Of a stretch of 11,534 nucleotides of DNA, positions 1 to 6,446 are shown piece after piece. Positions within the stretch are counted from its first letter, which is position 1; every line of letters starts with the position of its first letter. The stretch covers positions 1 through 11,534 of the forward strand of contig DAHWFG010000125.1 of the NCBI GenBank assembly GCA_027325115.1. The letters run 5' to 3'. Source of the DNA: JAKBCQ01 sp021807585. Lineage in GTDB: Bacteria > Planctomycetota > Planctomycetia > Isosphaerales > Isosphaeraceae. A program made the position numbers and the translations under genes. The notes below the pieces were generated by a model that saw only the letters and a list, made by a program, of their open reading frames with translations, ran no database searches and was not told the DNA's origin.

Positions 1-819
1 GATTCAGCCGATCCCAATTCGATGAACCGCGTTAAGGATATCCCCACCGCGAAAATCGACGACGACGAATCTTCAACCGTCCTATCAAACGATTCCGCTC
101 GAAAAACCGTAGATTCTAAACATGCTGATTCATTGATTTCAACTGATTCCAATACAGGCGTTCTAACCGTCGACAATCAATCGACGCCTCGTCCGATCGA
201 TCCCTCGGTACTCGAAAATCCACCTCCGGTTCGTCCTTTAAAACCCGACAAAACCGAGTCGAACGTCGTGAAAACGGCTCTGTCGGACGAATCGTGGCCC
301 GAAACCGCCAAGCAAACTCCTCAGATGATTGAATCCTCCTCCGACAATTCTCAATCTTCCGCCGAGTCGCGAATCAAGCTTCAAAAACCATCTCGATCTC
401 AAGATCCCACGAATGTTCCTCGCGCCGTAACTCGAGAAGATATGATGAATCCTGCAGATCTGAGTGAGAACCGGACAAAGCTGAACGAATCGGAAGACGC
501 TACATCTTCAGAATCGTCTTCCCAAAAGGGTTCGGCGTCGGTTGATGCTCGATCCTCGACCGATTCAGCCGCTCGGGAATCTTTCGCCGACGATTGGAAA
601 GCAATTGAATCGCAAATGAATCGTCTGGGAATTACTCGCTACACGATCGAGGGAAACGCCAAGGGGCGCGTTATCGTTCACTGTGAAATCGCCGAACCCG
701 GTCATTCAGACGTGAGTCGGCGTTTTGAATCCGAAGGAGCCGACATGATTCAAGCGGCTCGAGCCGTAATGAAGCGCGTATCGCTTTGGAAACTGACCGA
801 GGATTCGTTCAATCCTTGA
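1..819 (+). CDS. Ser/Asp-rich protein of unknown function, 3' part of gene
   Basis: The reading frame is open from the first base of the window to a TGA at 817-819, so this is probably the 3' end of a longer gene. An internal ATG at 22 is possible, but nothing marks it as the start. Counting from that Met, residues 1-185 are low complexity and rich in Ser, Asp, Glu, Thr, Pro and Lys, with no hydrophobic segment, and are probably disordered. Residues about 188-262 look folded: a Trp-containing helix (DDWKAIESQMNRLG), beta-like segments (TRYTIEG, GRVIVHCEI), then a helix (DMIQAARAVMKRVSLWK). I do not recognise this domain from a named family. The pattern of a disordered region followed by a small conserved tail suggests a scaffold or interaction protein, but that is inference. 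No signal peptide or membrane segment is visible in the part shown. Confidence 0.7.
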   Translation, partial: DSADPNSMNRVKDIPTAKIDDDESSTVLSNDSARKTVDSKHADSLISTDSNTGVLTVDNQSTPRPIDPSVLENPPPVRPLKPDKTESNVVKTALSDESWPETAKQTPQMIESSSDNSQSSAESRIKLQKPSRSQDPTNVPRAVTREDMMNPADLSENRTKLNESEDATSSESSSQKGSASVDARSSTDSAARESFADDWKAIESQMNRLGITRYTIEGNAKGRVIVHCEIAEPGHSDVSRRFESEGADMIQAARAVMKRVSLWKLTEDSFNP

Positions 820-1216
820 ATGAAGAATCAACACGTTTTTATGTTCTCAAGGAGTTTCATTCGCCAATGTCTTTTTCAATCGACGAGGGCTAAAACACCA
901 ACGATCGGTTTTCTTTTACGATCGATGATTCGTTTTGAGACGAATTGTCGAAGTTCCGCAAAACCGGATCGAATCACGCGGGGGAGTTGCTTTTCACCCC
1001 CGAACACTTGATTGGATCGTCTCTCCCCGCAATATCGATTGGGTTTCTATTCTTGAGTTCTCATGATCGGAGGGGGTGTCTTAGATTACAAGACGGGGGA
1101 CGGACGCGCCGCAAACGCGCACGTCGTTTCGGAGTGATTGAAATTGTCGACGCACGAAAGGATTCGTGTGATCATCGGTTTCAAGCGATCGCGTCCCCAC
1201 TAGGAGTTCCGGAGCG

Positions 1217-1259
1217 CCGCCGCGTATTACGTCACCTTCGCCTTTCGGCGAGCCGGCGG
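1217..1259 (+). promoter_or_regulatory. Possible structured leader of the secreted-protein gene
   Basis: An outer stem pairs CCGCCG (1217-1222) with CGGCGG (1254-1259). It encloses an inner stem of TCGCC (1238-1242) and GGCGA (1247-1251) with a TTTC loop. The structure lies 30 bases before the Shine-Dalgarno sequence of the downstream gene, so it would be in its 5' leader if transcription starts upstream. It matches no riboswitch I know and could be chance in G/C-rich sequence. Confidence 0.25.
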
Positions 1260-1288
1260 TCGACGTGCCCGGAATCCACCCCATGGAA

Positions 1289-1294
1289 GGGGAG
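1289..1294 (+). promoter_or_regulatory. Ribosome binding site for the 1303 gene
   Basis: GGGGAG lies 8 bases before the ATG at 1303. It is the best Shine-Dalgarno match near this gene and supports 1303 as the start codon. Confidence 0.6.
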
Positions 1295-1302
1295 ACTCGC
1301 AC

Positions 1303-2469
1303 ATGCGAACGCTTCAATCCTCTCAGATTCACGCCTCGGCGTCATATTTCAGACGCTCACGATCAATCGTCGTTCTTTGTCTTTACAGTTTCAGCGGGTT
1401 TGCCGTCGATACTTGCCAAGCACAATCGTCATTACAACCAAAATCTTCACTGATTTTGATTGATCGATCAATTGGTCGTCGGCCCGTTACAACACGAGGG
1501 TCGAACGAGCACGGCTCGGGTTGGCGAATCGAGTATTGCTTTCGTTATGAATCCGATCGAAAGCGCGTGATCTCTCCCGCTCAAATTCAAGCCGTCGTCG
1601 ACGGTTTTGTCTCCAATTCACGCATCCCCGGTCATTCCATGGCGATTCGATCCAAACTGGCGATCACACCCTCTTCCGATTCGCCGTCGACGACCGATAT
1701 TATCCCCTCGCTTGACGAGTCGAAACGTTGCCGTGAACGCGGATCGCTGCGCGTTTGGAAAAAGCCGGAATTTGATACCGCGATCGTACGAACTGGAGGC
1801 GATGATTCTCGCCGCGACGCGCCGATTATTGAAACGCCCAGAAGCCCGCAAGAACCGCTCACGATCGCATCCGGATCAATACTTTGTGTGGAAATTAATT
1901 TAGAACATATTCATGATTTACATGGATCATACGATCCGCTCCTCGGCGCTCGGACGTTTGATTTAACAATTGGAGACGCACATTTTCATGATTCGCTCGC
2001 CCTTGATCAAGAACCGATCGTCGAATCAATCGAAAGCGCATGGACGACGATTCCCGCCGATCGAACCGACGATCGCCATTTTGTTTCGCCTCCCAACAGC
2101 CTTCATTTACAGGCCCATATTCCTGGAGATCAGGCGTATCGCTATCCCGACCGATCGGTACGGCGCGGAACTAAAATGAAATTAACATATTGGTATTTAA
2201 TTGCTCCTGGAACGCGCGGAGAGTGTCGCGCGCGATTGTCTCAATATCGCGATACTCCCACGACATGGCGCGTGTTGGATCAAGGTGCGATCGACGAAAA
2301 TCTTACCGTGATCGGACGATGGACAAAAGTCGAGCGCGTTTTTCGGGCCGACGCCGAGGCGACTTCGGTCGCTCTCGAATACCGAATTAATGGATGCGAG
2401 GTCGGCGAGATCTGGATCGACGACGTTTCCCTCGAACCCATGATCGCATTTTCTCCCAAAGGTCCATGA
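1303..2469 (+). CDS. Secreted protein with C-terminal carbohydrate-binding-like domain
   Basis: This 388-residue protein is probably exported. The N-terminus has a basic stretch (FRRSRS, residues 16-21), a hydrophobic core at about 21-35 and a likely signal-peptidase site after CQA at residue 40. Residues 50-235 match no family I know and contain many polar and charged segments. Residues about 245-380 resemble the jelly-roll domain of CBM4/9-like or related carbohydrate-binding modules: a first strand region (SIESAWTTI), a central strand (KMKLTYWYLI), then GRWTKVERVFRADAEATSVALEY and the closing GEIWIDDVSLEP, where the Trp-Ile-Asp-Asp-Val pattern is typical of that fold. No catalytic motif is seen. 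The start is fixed by a GGGGAG Shine-Dalgarno sequence 8 bases upstream. It probably binds cell-surface or external glycans or acts as an envelope protein; this is inference from the fold pattern alone. The gene is followed after 119 bases by the cytochrome gene, which seems to have its own promoter. Confidence 0.75.
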   Translation: MRTLQSSQIHASASYFRRSRSIVVLCLYSFSGFAVDTCQAQSSLQPKSSLILIDRSIGRRPVTTRGSNEHGSGWRIEYCFRYESDRKRVISPAQIQAVVDGFVSNSRIPGHSMAIRSKLAITPSSDSPSTTDIIPSLDESKRCRERGSLRVWKKPEFDTAIVRTGGDDSRRDAPIIETPRSPQEPLTIASGSILCVEINLEHIHDLHGSYDPLLGARTFDLTIGDAHFHDSLALDQEPIVESIESAWTTIPADRTDDRHFVSPPNSLHLQAHIPGDQAYRYPDRSVRRGTKMKLTYWYLIAPGTRGECRARLSQYRDTPTTWRVLDQGAIDENLTVIGRWTKVERVFRADAEATSVALEYRINGCEVGEIWIDDVSLEPMIAFSPKGP

Positions 2470-2497
2470 TTTAACGTCACTCCAGTTTTTCCTCGAT

Positions 2498-2526
2498 TTG
2501 ACACTCGGAACCGTTCCGACCAGAAT
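2498..2526 (+). promoter_or_regulatory. Candidate sigma-70 promoter with dyad in the spacer
   Basis: A perfect -35 hexamer TTGACA (2498-2503) is followed after 17 bases by CAGAAT (2521-2526), a 4/6 match to the -10 consensus. The spacer contains a perfect inverted repeat, TCGGAAC (2505-2511) and GTTCCGA (2513-2519), around one central C. The site lies 63 bases before the cytochrome start. A dyad inside the spacer would be a natural regulator site. The regulator is unknown. Confidence 0.45.
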
Positions 2527-2588
2527 GAAACCCGTGGCGCGGGCGTTCCGAGCGTTGAATTGAGGTCGTCGCCAAGACGTATTGATCG

Positions 2589-4559
2589 ATGTCAATCACC
2601 AGATCACAACGCGATCGTGCCTTTTTGATGAAACCTGCGATCGTGGTTGCTTTGACGGCGACGATTTTAGGAATCGCCGCGGCGATCGTTTGGGCGTGGC
2701 CAAGGTTCTTTCCCCCGTCGCCTTTGGAACTTGGTTACTCCGCCTACGCTCAACGCGACTGGCGCGAGGCGCTTCGTTACGGGGTGGAAGCGATGAAGGT
2801 GAATCCCGATGAAATCGAAGCCGTTCGCCTACTCGCTCGCGCCTCGGCTCGACTACACCGCGACGATTCGGCGCAAGGGCTTTACCAAAAGATCAAACCC
2901 GAAGACATGCAGGCCGAGGATTATTACCTCGTCGGATCGGGGCTGATGCGTCAGGGTAACATCCAGATTGCACGGGTTGTGCTTAATGAATCACTCAAAA
3001 AAGATCCAAATTATCCCGAATCGCTCGCGGCGATCGCTCGAATTCATGCGATCGGTAAAATCGATATGTATCAGGGTATTGAAATCGCCCAGAAATTGGC
3101 GAAGATCCCCGGTTGGGAATCGCGCGGCGACGTGATTGCGGCGATTTTGCTCGCCGAAAAAGGAGAAGCTCGAGCCGCGATCGAAGCCGTTCGTCGCGCC
3201 CTCAAAAGCGACCCATCAGGTCAAGAATTTGCTACATTTTCACTTGATGCGCAAGCAAAACCGAGTGAAGAGCTGTCGGTTTACGGTTTGCGCAAATTGC
3301 TCGCTCGCTGCCTGCTCGAATTAGGCCAAGGAAACGACGCGAAAATCGAGCTTAATGCGATAATCAAAGAGTTTGCCGATCGCGATCATCGTGAGGCGTA
3401 TTGGTTGCTCAGCCGCGCCGAGTTACAACGCGGCGACGCCAAGGCGGCCAAAGAAGCTCTCGATCGCGCCGAAGGGGCGCGGGCGATCGTCGACCCCACC
3501 GTCTTTGAACCCGCCCCTTACGCGGGAGCGAAATCCTGTCTCGAATGTCATAAAGATATCTATCATTCTCAACAAGAGATGAGCCGACACGGTAAAACGT
3601 TCCATCTGGTCGAAGAAATCAAAGACAAGCTCGATTTACCCCAAAAGCCGGTTGTCGATCCGCATAACACACAAGTCGTTCATCAAATGACCTTAAAGCG
3701 CGATTCCGTCGAGCTCACGACCCGCGAAGAGGGACGAGAAACCGCCCTTCATGCCATCACACGCTATGCGCTGGGCTCGGGAGATAAAGGATTAACATTT
3801 GTCGGCTTCGACGATCGTGGAAAACCGCGCGAGCTTAGGCTATCGCGTTACGCCGACATAGGCGGTTGGGATCGCACCAGCGGACAAACCTCAAAACCCG
3901 AAAATCATGATGATTACGTGGGAAAACCGCTTGGAAACGACGATCTTCATCGATGTCTTGGTTGCCATACCACCAATGAGCAATCCACGTTAAAAAATCA
4001 AGGTATTGAACGATTCGATCACGCGATCGGTTGCGAACGATGCCACGGACCCGCGGGCGATCATTTAAAATCCATGGCTCTTAAATTCTCCGACCCCGCG
4101 ATCGGACGTCCCAAAATCGCATCCGCGGCACAGCGAGTTATGCTGTGCGCGCAATGTCACGCCCCCGGAGGAGTCGTCGAGCCCGAAGGATTCGACCCCG
4201 CCAAACCGCGATACGTTCGCTTCCAGGCCGCAACGTTGATGAAAAGCCGTTGCTATACCGAAAGCGACGGTAAATTCGACTGCATGACCTGCCACAATCC
4301 TCATCGCGACGCTCAAAGCAATCCCGCTTTTTATGAATCCAAATGCCTGAAGTGTCATTCGACCAAAGCGGCGCAAACCGAATCGATCGCCGATGAAGAA
4401 CGATCCGCGCCCGCAAAACCATGCCCCGTCGATCCGCGGAAAAACTGCGTCAAATGCCATATGCCGGTCGTTAAAACCGACATGTTACACTCATCTTTTA
4501 CCGATCATTATATTCGCGTACGCAAAGAACAATCAACCTCCTCCGAGAAATCCGAATGA
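2589..4559 (+). CDS. Membrane-anchored TPR protein with seven-haem cytochrome c domain
   Basis: This 656-residue protein probably carries electrons on the outer face of the cytoplasmic membrane. Residues 15-37 form one hydrophobic helix after a basic N-terminus, a signal anchor or uncleaved signal. Residues about 45-300 are helical TPR-like repeats (for example 48-75, 112-140, 180-208, 234-262 and 266-294). From residue 311 the cytochrome part begins with YAGAKSCLECHKDIYHSQQE, the typical start of cytochrome c554-like multihaem domains. Seven CXXCH haem-binding motifs start at Cys317, 456, 482, 520, 565, 586 and 620. The tail, CHMP followed by HSSFTDHYIRV, is characteristic of TPR-cytochrome proteins known from Planctomycetota and Acidobacteriota. 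Extra histidines may serve as distal ligands. No nitrite, hydroxylamine or other reductase signature is recognised, so substrate and partner are unknown. The start is uncertain: neither ATG 2589 nor the in-frame ATG 2628 (Met14) has a good Shine-Dalgarno sequence, and Met14 would place the helix right at the N-terminus. Confidence 0.92.
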   Translation: MSITRSQRDRAFLMKPAIVVALTATILGIAAAIVWAWPRFFPPSPLELGYSAYAQRDWREALRYGVEAMKVNPDEIEAVRLLARASARLHRDDSAQGLYQKIKPEDMQAEDYYLVGSGLMRQGNIQIARVVLNESLKKDPNYPESLAAIARIHAIGKIDMYQGIEIAQKLAKIPGWESRGDVIAAILLAEKGEARAAIEAVRRALKSDPSGQEFATFSLDAQAKPSEELSVYGLRKLLARCLLELGQGNDAKIELNAIIKEFADRDHREAYWLLSRAELQRGDAKAAKEALDRAEGARAIVDPTVFEPAPYAGAKSCLECHKDIYHSQQEMSRHGKTFHLVEEIKDKLDLPQKPVVDPHNTQVVHQMTLKRDSVELTTREEGRETALHAITRYALGSGDKGLTFVGFDDRGKPRELRLSRYADIGGWDRTSGQTSKPENHDDYVGKPLGNDDLHRCLGCHTTNEQSTLKNQGIERFDHAIGCERCHGPAGDHLKSMALKFSDPAIGRPKIASAAQRVMLCAQCHAPGGVVEPEGFDPAKPRYVRFQAATLMKSRCYTESDGKFDCMTCHNPHRDAQSNPAFYESKCLKCHSTKAAQTESIADEERSAPAKPCPVDPRKNCVKCHMPVVKTDMLHSSFTDHYIRVRKEQSTSSEKSE

Positions 4560-4761
4560 CGATAAGATTCAAGATATTACATTATCAGAACTTTATACTC
4601 CAACCGTACGAAGATTCATGAAGGTCGAGTTCAAATCCGATCGGACGAAAACCCCGGAGCGATAACGAATGAAGAAATCCGGTGAATCGACCCGGCGAAT
4701 GTTCCGATAAGCCGTATTAAATTTTATGAGCATGCCGCGTTGAATACTATAACATAACGTT

Positions 4762-4778
4762 AAATGATTTAATCATTT
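4762..4778. repeat. A/T-rich hairpin in convergent gap
   Basis: Perfect 7-base arms AAATGAT and ATCATTT flank a 3-base loop. The stem is A/T-rich and weak as RNA, so it may equally be a DNA site. It could also help termination together with the next hairpin. Confidence 0.35.
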
Positions 4779-4793
4779 TGAATAAGGGTCGCG

Positions 4794-4818
4794 CCGGGTC
4801 GCGTGAACGACCCGGTTT
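4794..4818 (+). terminator. Terminator-like hairpin after the cytochrome gene
   Basis: Perfect 8-base arms CCGGGTCG (4794-4801) and CGACCCGG (4808-4815) enclose a 6-base loop and are followed by TTT only. The stem is strong but the T-run is short and the hairpin lies 235 bases past the cytochrome stop. It may act as a weak intrinsic terminator or as a block to 3' degradation. Confidence 0.4.
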
Positions 4819-4828
4819 GACGGTTACG

Positions 4829-4848
4829 TTTGAGATTTCCATCTCAAA
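4829..4848. terminator. Hairpin just past the end of ugd
   Basis: Perfect 8-base arms TTTGAGAT and ATCTCAAA enclose a TTCC loop. Read on the minus strand it lies 52 bases after the ugd stop codon, so it is the nearest candidate terminator for ugd. No T-run follows it on that strand, which makes an intrinsic terminator unsure. Confidence 0.35.
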
Positions 4849-4900
4849 TATCAATTCGAAGCGATCCTCCGCCGCCGAAAAACGTTCGATTCGATTTGAG

Positions 4901-6214
4901 TCAGACCGTGGCGACGTTTCGACCGATCCCGTGATATGTGAAGCCGAGCGAAGCCATTCGCGCCGGATCGTATAAATTACGACCGTCGAAAATCGTCGGT
5001 CGGCGCATCAAACGCTTCATCACCTCAAAATCAGGATTTCGAAACTCATTCCACTCGGTGATGATCGCAAGCGCGTCGGCCTGTTCGATCGCCCCGTAGG
5101 GTCGATCGCTATAGACCAGTTTGTCGCCGTAAATCGCCCGCGTGTTCGCCAGCGCCTCGGGATCATGAACGCGAATCGACGCTCCCGCGGCCAACAACGC
5201 GTCGATCAAAACAAGAGCGGGCGCCTCGCGAATATCGTCGGTTCTAGGCTTAAACGCCAAACCCCAGATCGCGATCGTCTTATCCTCAAGCTCTCCGTTA
5301 AAGTGCTGTACAATCTTTTGAGCCGGCACGTTTTTCTGCGTTTCATTCACCAGATCGACCGATTCCATCATCCGCGAATCGACGCCGCGCGATCGCGCCA
5401 TGTGAATCACGGCGCGAATGTCTTTGGGAAAACATGAGCCTCCGTAACCGACCCCGGGAAACAAAAAGCTGAAGCCGATTCGTGAATCATGGCCGATTCC
5501 ACGGCGAACGTCGTCGATATCCGCCGAATACTTTTCACAAAGATTCGCCATCTCGTTGATAAAACTGATCTTTGTCGCTAGCATACAATTAGCAACATAT
5601 TTTGTCATCTCGGCGCTCTCGGGGCTCATCACAAGGAACGGCCTTTCGGTCCTGAGAAACGGAGCGTAAAGCTCGCGCAGTCGCTCGCCCGCTTCGCGTT
5701 TGCGCGTTCCCACGATCACCCGATCGGGCTTGGTAAAATCGTCGATCGCCGCCCCTTCTTTAAGAAATTCGGGATTGCTCGCATAATCAAAGGGAACCGA
5801 AGTCACCGCGGCGATTCGTCGCGCCAGCTCGGTATTCGTTCCCACCGGAACCGTGCTTTTAATCACAATAATTTTATAATTGTTCAGGTGTTTTGCAATT
5901 TCTTGACCGACCGCCCAAACGCCGCTTAGATCGGCGCCGCCGTCGTTTCCCTGCGGCGTTCCCACCGCGATGAAAACGATTTCCGCGTCGGCGATTCCAT
6001 GACCAAGATCGGTCGTAAACGTCAATCGACCGTCGCGCGTGTTGCGATGAACCAGTTCAGTCAGCCCGGGTTCATAAATCGGGATTTGCCCCGCGTTGAG
6101 TTTCACGATTTTCGACTCGATCTTGTCGATACAGACGACGTCGTTACCGCTCTCCGCGAAACACGTTCCTGTGACAAGTCCCACATAACCCGTTCCAATC
6201 ACGGCGATTTTCAA
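4901..6214 (-). CDS. ugd: UDP-glucose 6-dehydrogenase
   Basis: This enzyme oxidises UDP-glucose to UDP-glucuronate with two NAD+ in the cytoplasm, giving precursors for polysaccharides and other nucleotide sugars. The 437 residues match the family's usual length and all three domains are visible. The N-terminal Rossmann fold has GTGYVG at 7-12 and an acidic Asp30 for NAD ribose. TVPVGT is at 121-126 and NPEFLKEG at 147-154. The central helix carries Lys205 and Asn209. The active site GGSCFPKD at 258-265 has the catalytic Cys261 and Asp265. The C-terminal UDP-binding domain includes IWGLAFKPRTDDIREAP (316-332). The start codon is TTG at 6214-6212, chosen because the protein begins directly with MKIAVIGTGYVG and a GGGAGG Shine-Dalgarno sequence lies 8 bases upstream. 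Related GDP-mannose dehydrogenases share the fold, but the sequence pattern fits the UDP-glucose enzyme best. A terminator-like hairpin separates it from the upstream kinase gene. Confidence 0.96.
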   Translation of the reverse strand: MKIAVIGTGYVGLVTGTCFAESGNDVVCIDKIESKIVKLNAGQIPIYEPGLTELVHRNTRDGRLTFTTDLGHGIADAEIVFIAVGTPQGNDGGADLSGVWAVGQEIAKHLNNYKIIVIKSTVPVGTNTELARRIAAVTSVPFDYASNPEFLKEGAAIDDFTKPDRVIVGTRKREAGERLRELYAPFLRTERPFLVMSPESAEMTKYVANCMLATKISFINEMANLCEKYSADIDDVRRGIGHDSRIGFSFLFPGVGYGGSCFPKDIRAVIHMARSRGVDSRMMESVDLVNETQKNVPAQKIVQHFNGELEDKTIAIWGLAFKPRTDDIREAPALVLIDALLAAGASIRVHDPEALANTRAIYGDKLVYSDRPYGAIEQADALAIITEWNEFRNPDFEVMKRLMRRPTIFDGRNLYDPARMASLGFTYHGIGRNVATV

Positions 6215-6222
6215 ACGACCGT

Positions 6223-6228
6223 CCTCCC
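6223..6228 (-). promoter_or_regulatory. Strong ribosome binding site that sets a TTG start for ugd
   Basis: On the minus strand GGGAGG lies 8 bases before the TTG at 6214. It is the best Shine-Dalgarno match in the window and decides the use of TTG as the start codon. Confidence 0.75.
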
Positions 6229-6231
6229 AAT

Positions 6232-6256
6232 CGTGTCACGATAAAATCGGTACACG
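6232..6256 (-). promoter_or_regulatory. Hairpin in the ugd leader
   Basis: Outer arms CGTGT (6232-6236) and ACACG (6252-6256) and inner arms CGAT (6239-6242) and ATCG (6246-6249) form a two-part stem with a 2x2 internal loop. It ends 3 bases from the ugd Shine-Dalgarno sequence on the transcript, so it could affect ribosome access or be an operator. Confidence 0.3.
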
Positions 6257-6261
6257 TCAAA

Positions 6262-6267
6262 TTTATA
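6262..6267 (-). promoter_or_regulatory. Possible -10 element for ugd
   Basis: On the minus strand TATAAA lies 47 bases before the ugd start in an A/T-rich patch. No good -35 hexamer is found 16-18 bases upstream, so the call is weak. Confidence 0.25.
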
Positions 6268-6366
6268 AGAGTTTTCATGTCCTGACGAAACGGCTTATCG
6301 TATTTTCACCACGAAATCGCTTGCGATCTTTCGGCGTTTCAAATAAACCGTGTCGATCTTACGTCC

Positions 6367-6391
6367 AAAACCGCGCGGTTTGGACGCGCGG
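6367..6391 (-). terminator. Intrinsic terminator after rhaB
   Basis: Read on the minus strand, CCGCGCG, a 7-base loop and CGCGCGG form a fully G/C 7-base-pair stem followed by TTTT. It lies 55 bases past the rhaB stop, in the right place and orientation to end the glgX-rhaB transcript before ugd. A second, mutually exclusive pairing overlaps it: CGTCCAAA with TTTGGACG at 6362-6386. Confidence 0.6.
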
Positions 6392-6446
6392 CTTTATTAT
6401 TCCAAAATAGTACGTGTTTCGACAACCGCGTGACACAAACTTCACC

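Larger units (their letters stand above)
820..1302. other. Non-coding gap with two hairpins
   Basis: This 483-base stretch between the end of the disordered protein and the secreted protein gene has no convincing gene. Its reading frames give Arg/Ser-rich translations with no domain. It contains a G/C hairpin at 979-1002 (arms CGGGGGAG and CACCCCCG, one mismatch, 8-base loop) with no T-run after it. A two-level stem at 1217-1259 lies in the likely leader of the next gene. I could not identify a clear sigma-70 promoter, although the promoter of the 1303 gene should lie here. Confidence 0.5.
4560..4900. other. Convergent non-coding gap
   Basis: This is the 341-base space between the ends of the cytochrome gene (+) and ugd (-). 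It is A/T-rich at about 4715-4785. No reading frame in it looks like a gene. Three short hairpins are listed separately and are the only structures I see. A convergent gap is expected to hold transcription terminators for both sides. Confidence 0.6.

Noticed and set aside
979..1002. G/C hairpin considered as terminator of the first gene
   Set aside because: It lies 160 bases past the stop, has a mismatch in the stem and has no T-run after it.
820..1011. Open frame of 63 codons starting right after the first gene's stop
   Set aside because: No domain, no ribosome site and irregular composition; it looks like chance.
945..1463. Open frame of 172 codons on the + strand, starting at TTG
   Set aside because: It overlaps the start of the secreted protein gene, has no Shine-Dalgarno sequence and an Arg/Ser-rich composition with no fold pattern.
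2197..2595. Open frame of 132 codons on the minus strand
   Set aside because: It is antisense to the C-terminal domain of the secreted protein and runs through the cytochrome promoter region; no recognisable protein.
4778..4975. Open frame of 65 codons on the + strand in the convergent gap
   Set aside because: It overlaps two of the hairpins and the end of ugd, and its translation is Arg/Ser-rich with no domain.
4705..6300. 11-base inverted repeat CGATAAGCCGT flanking ugd (4705-4715 and 6290-6300)
   Set aside because: Dozens of 11-base matches are expected by chance in a window this size, and no transposase or target duplication accompanies it.
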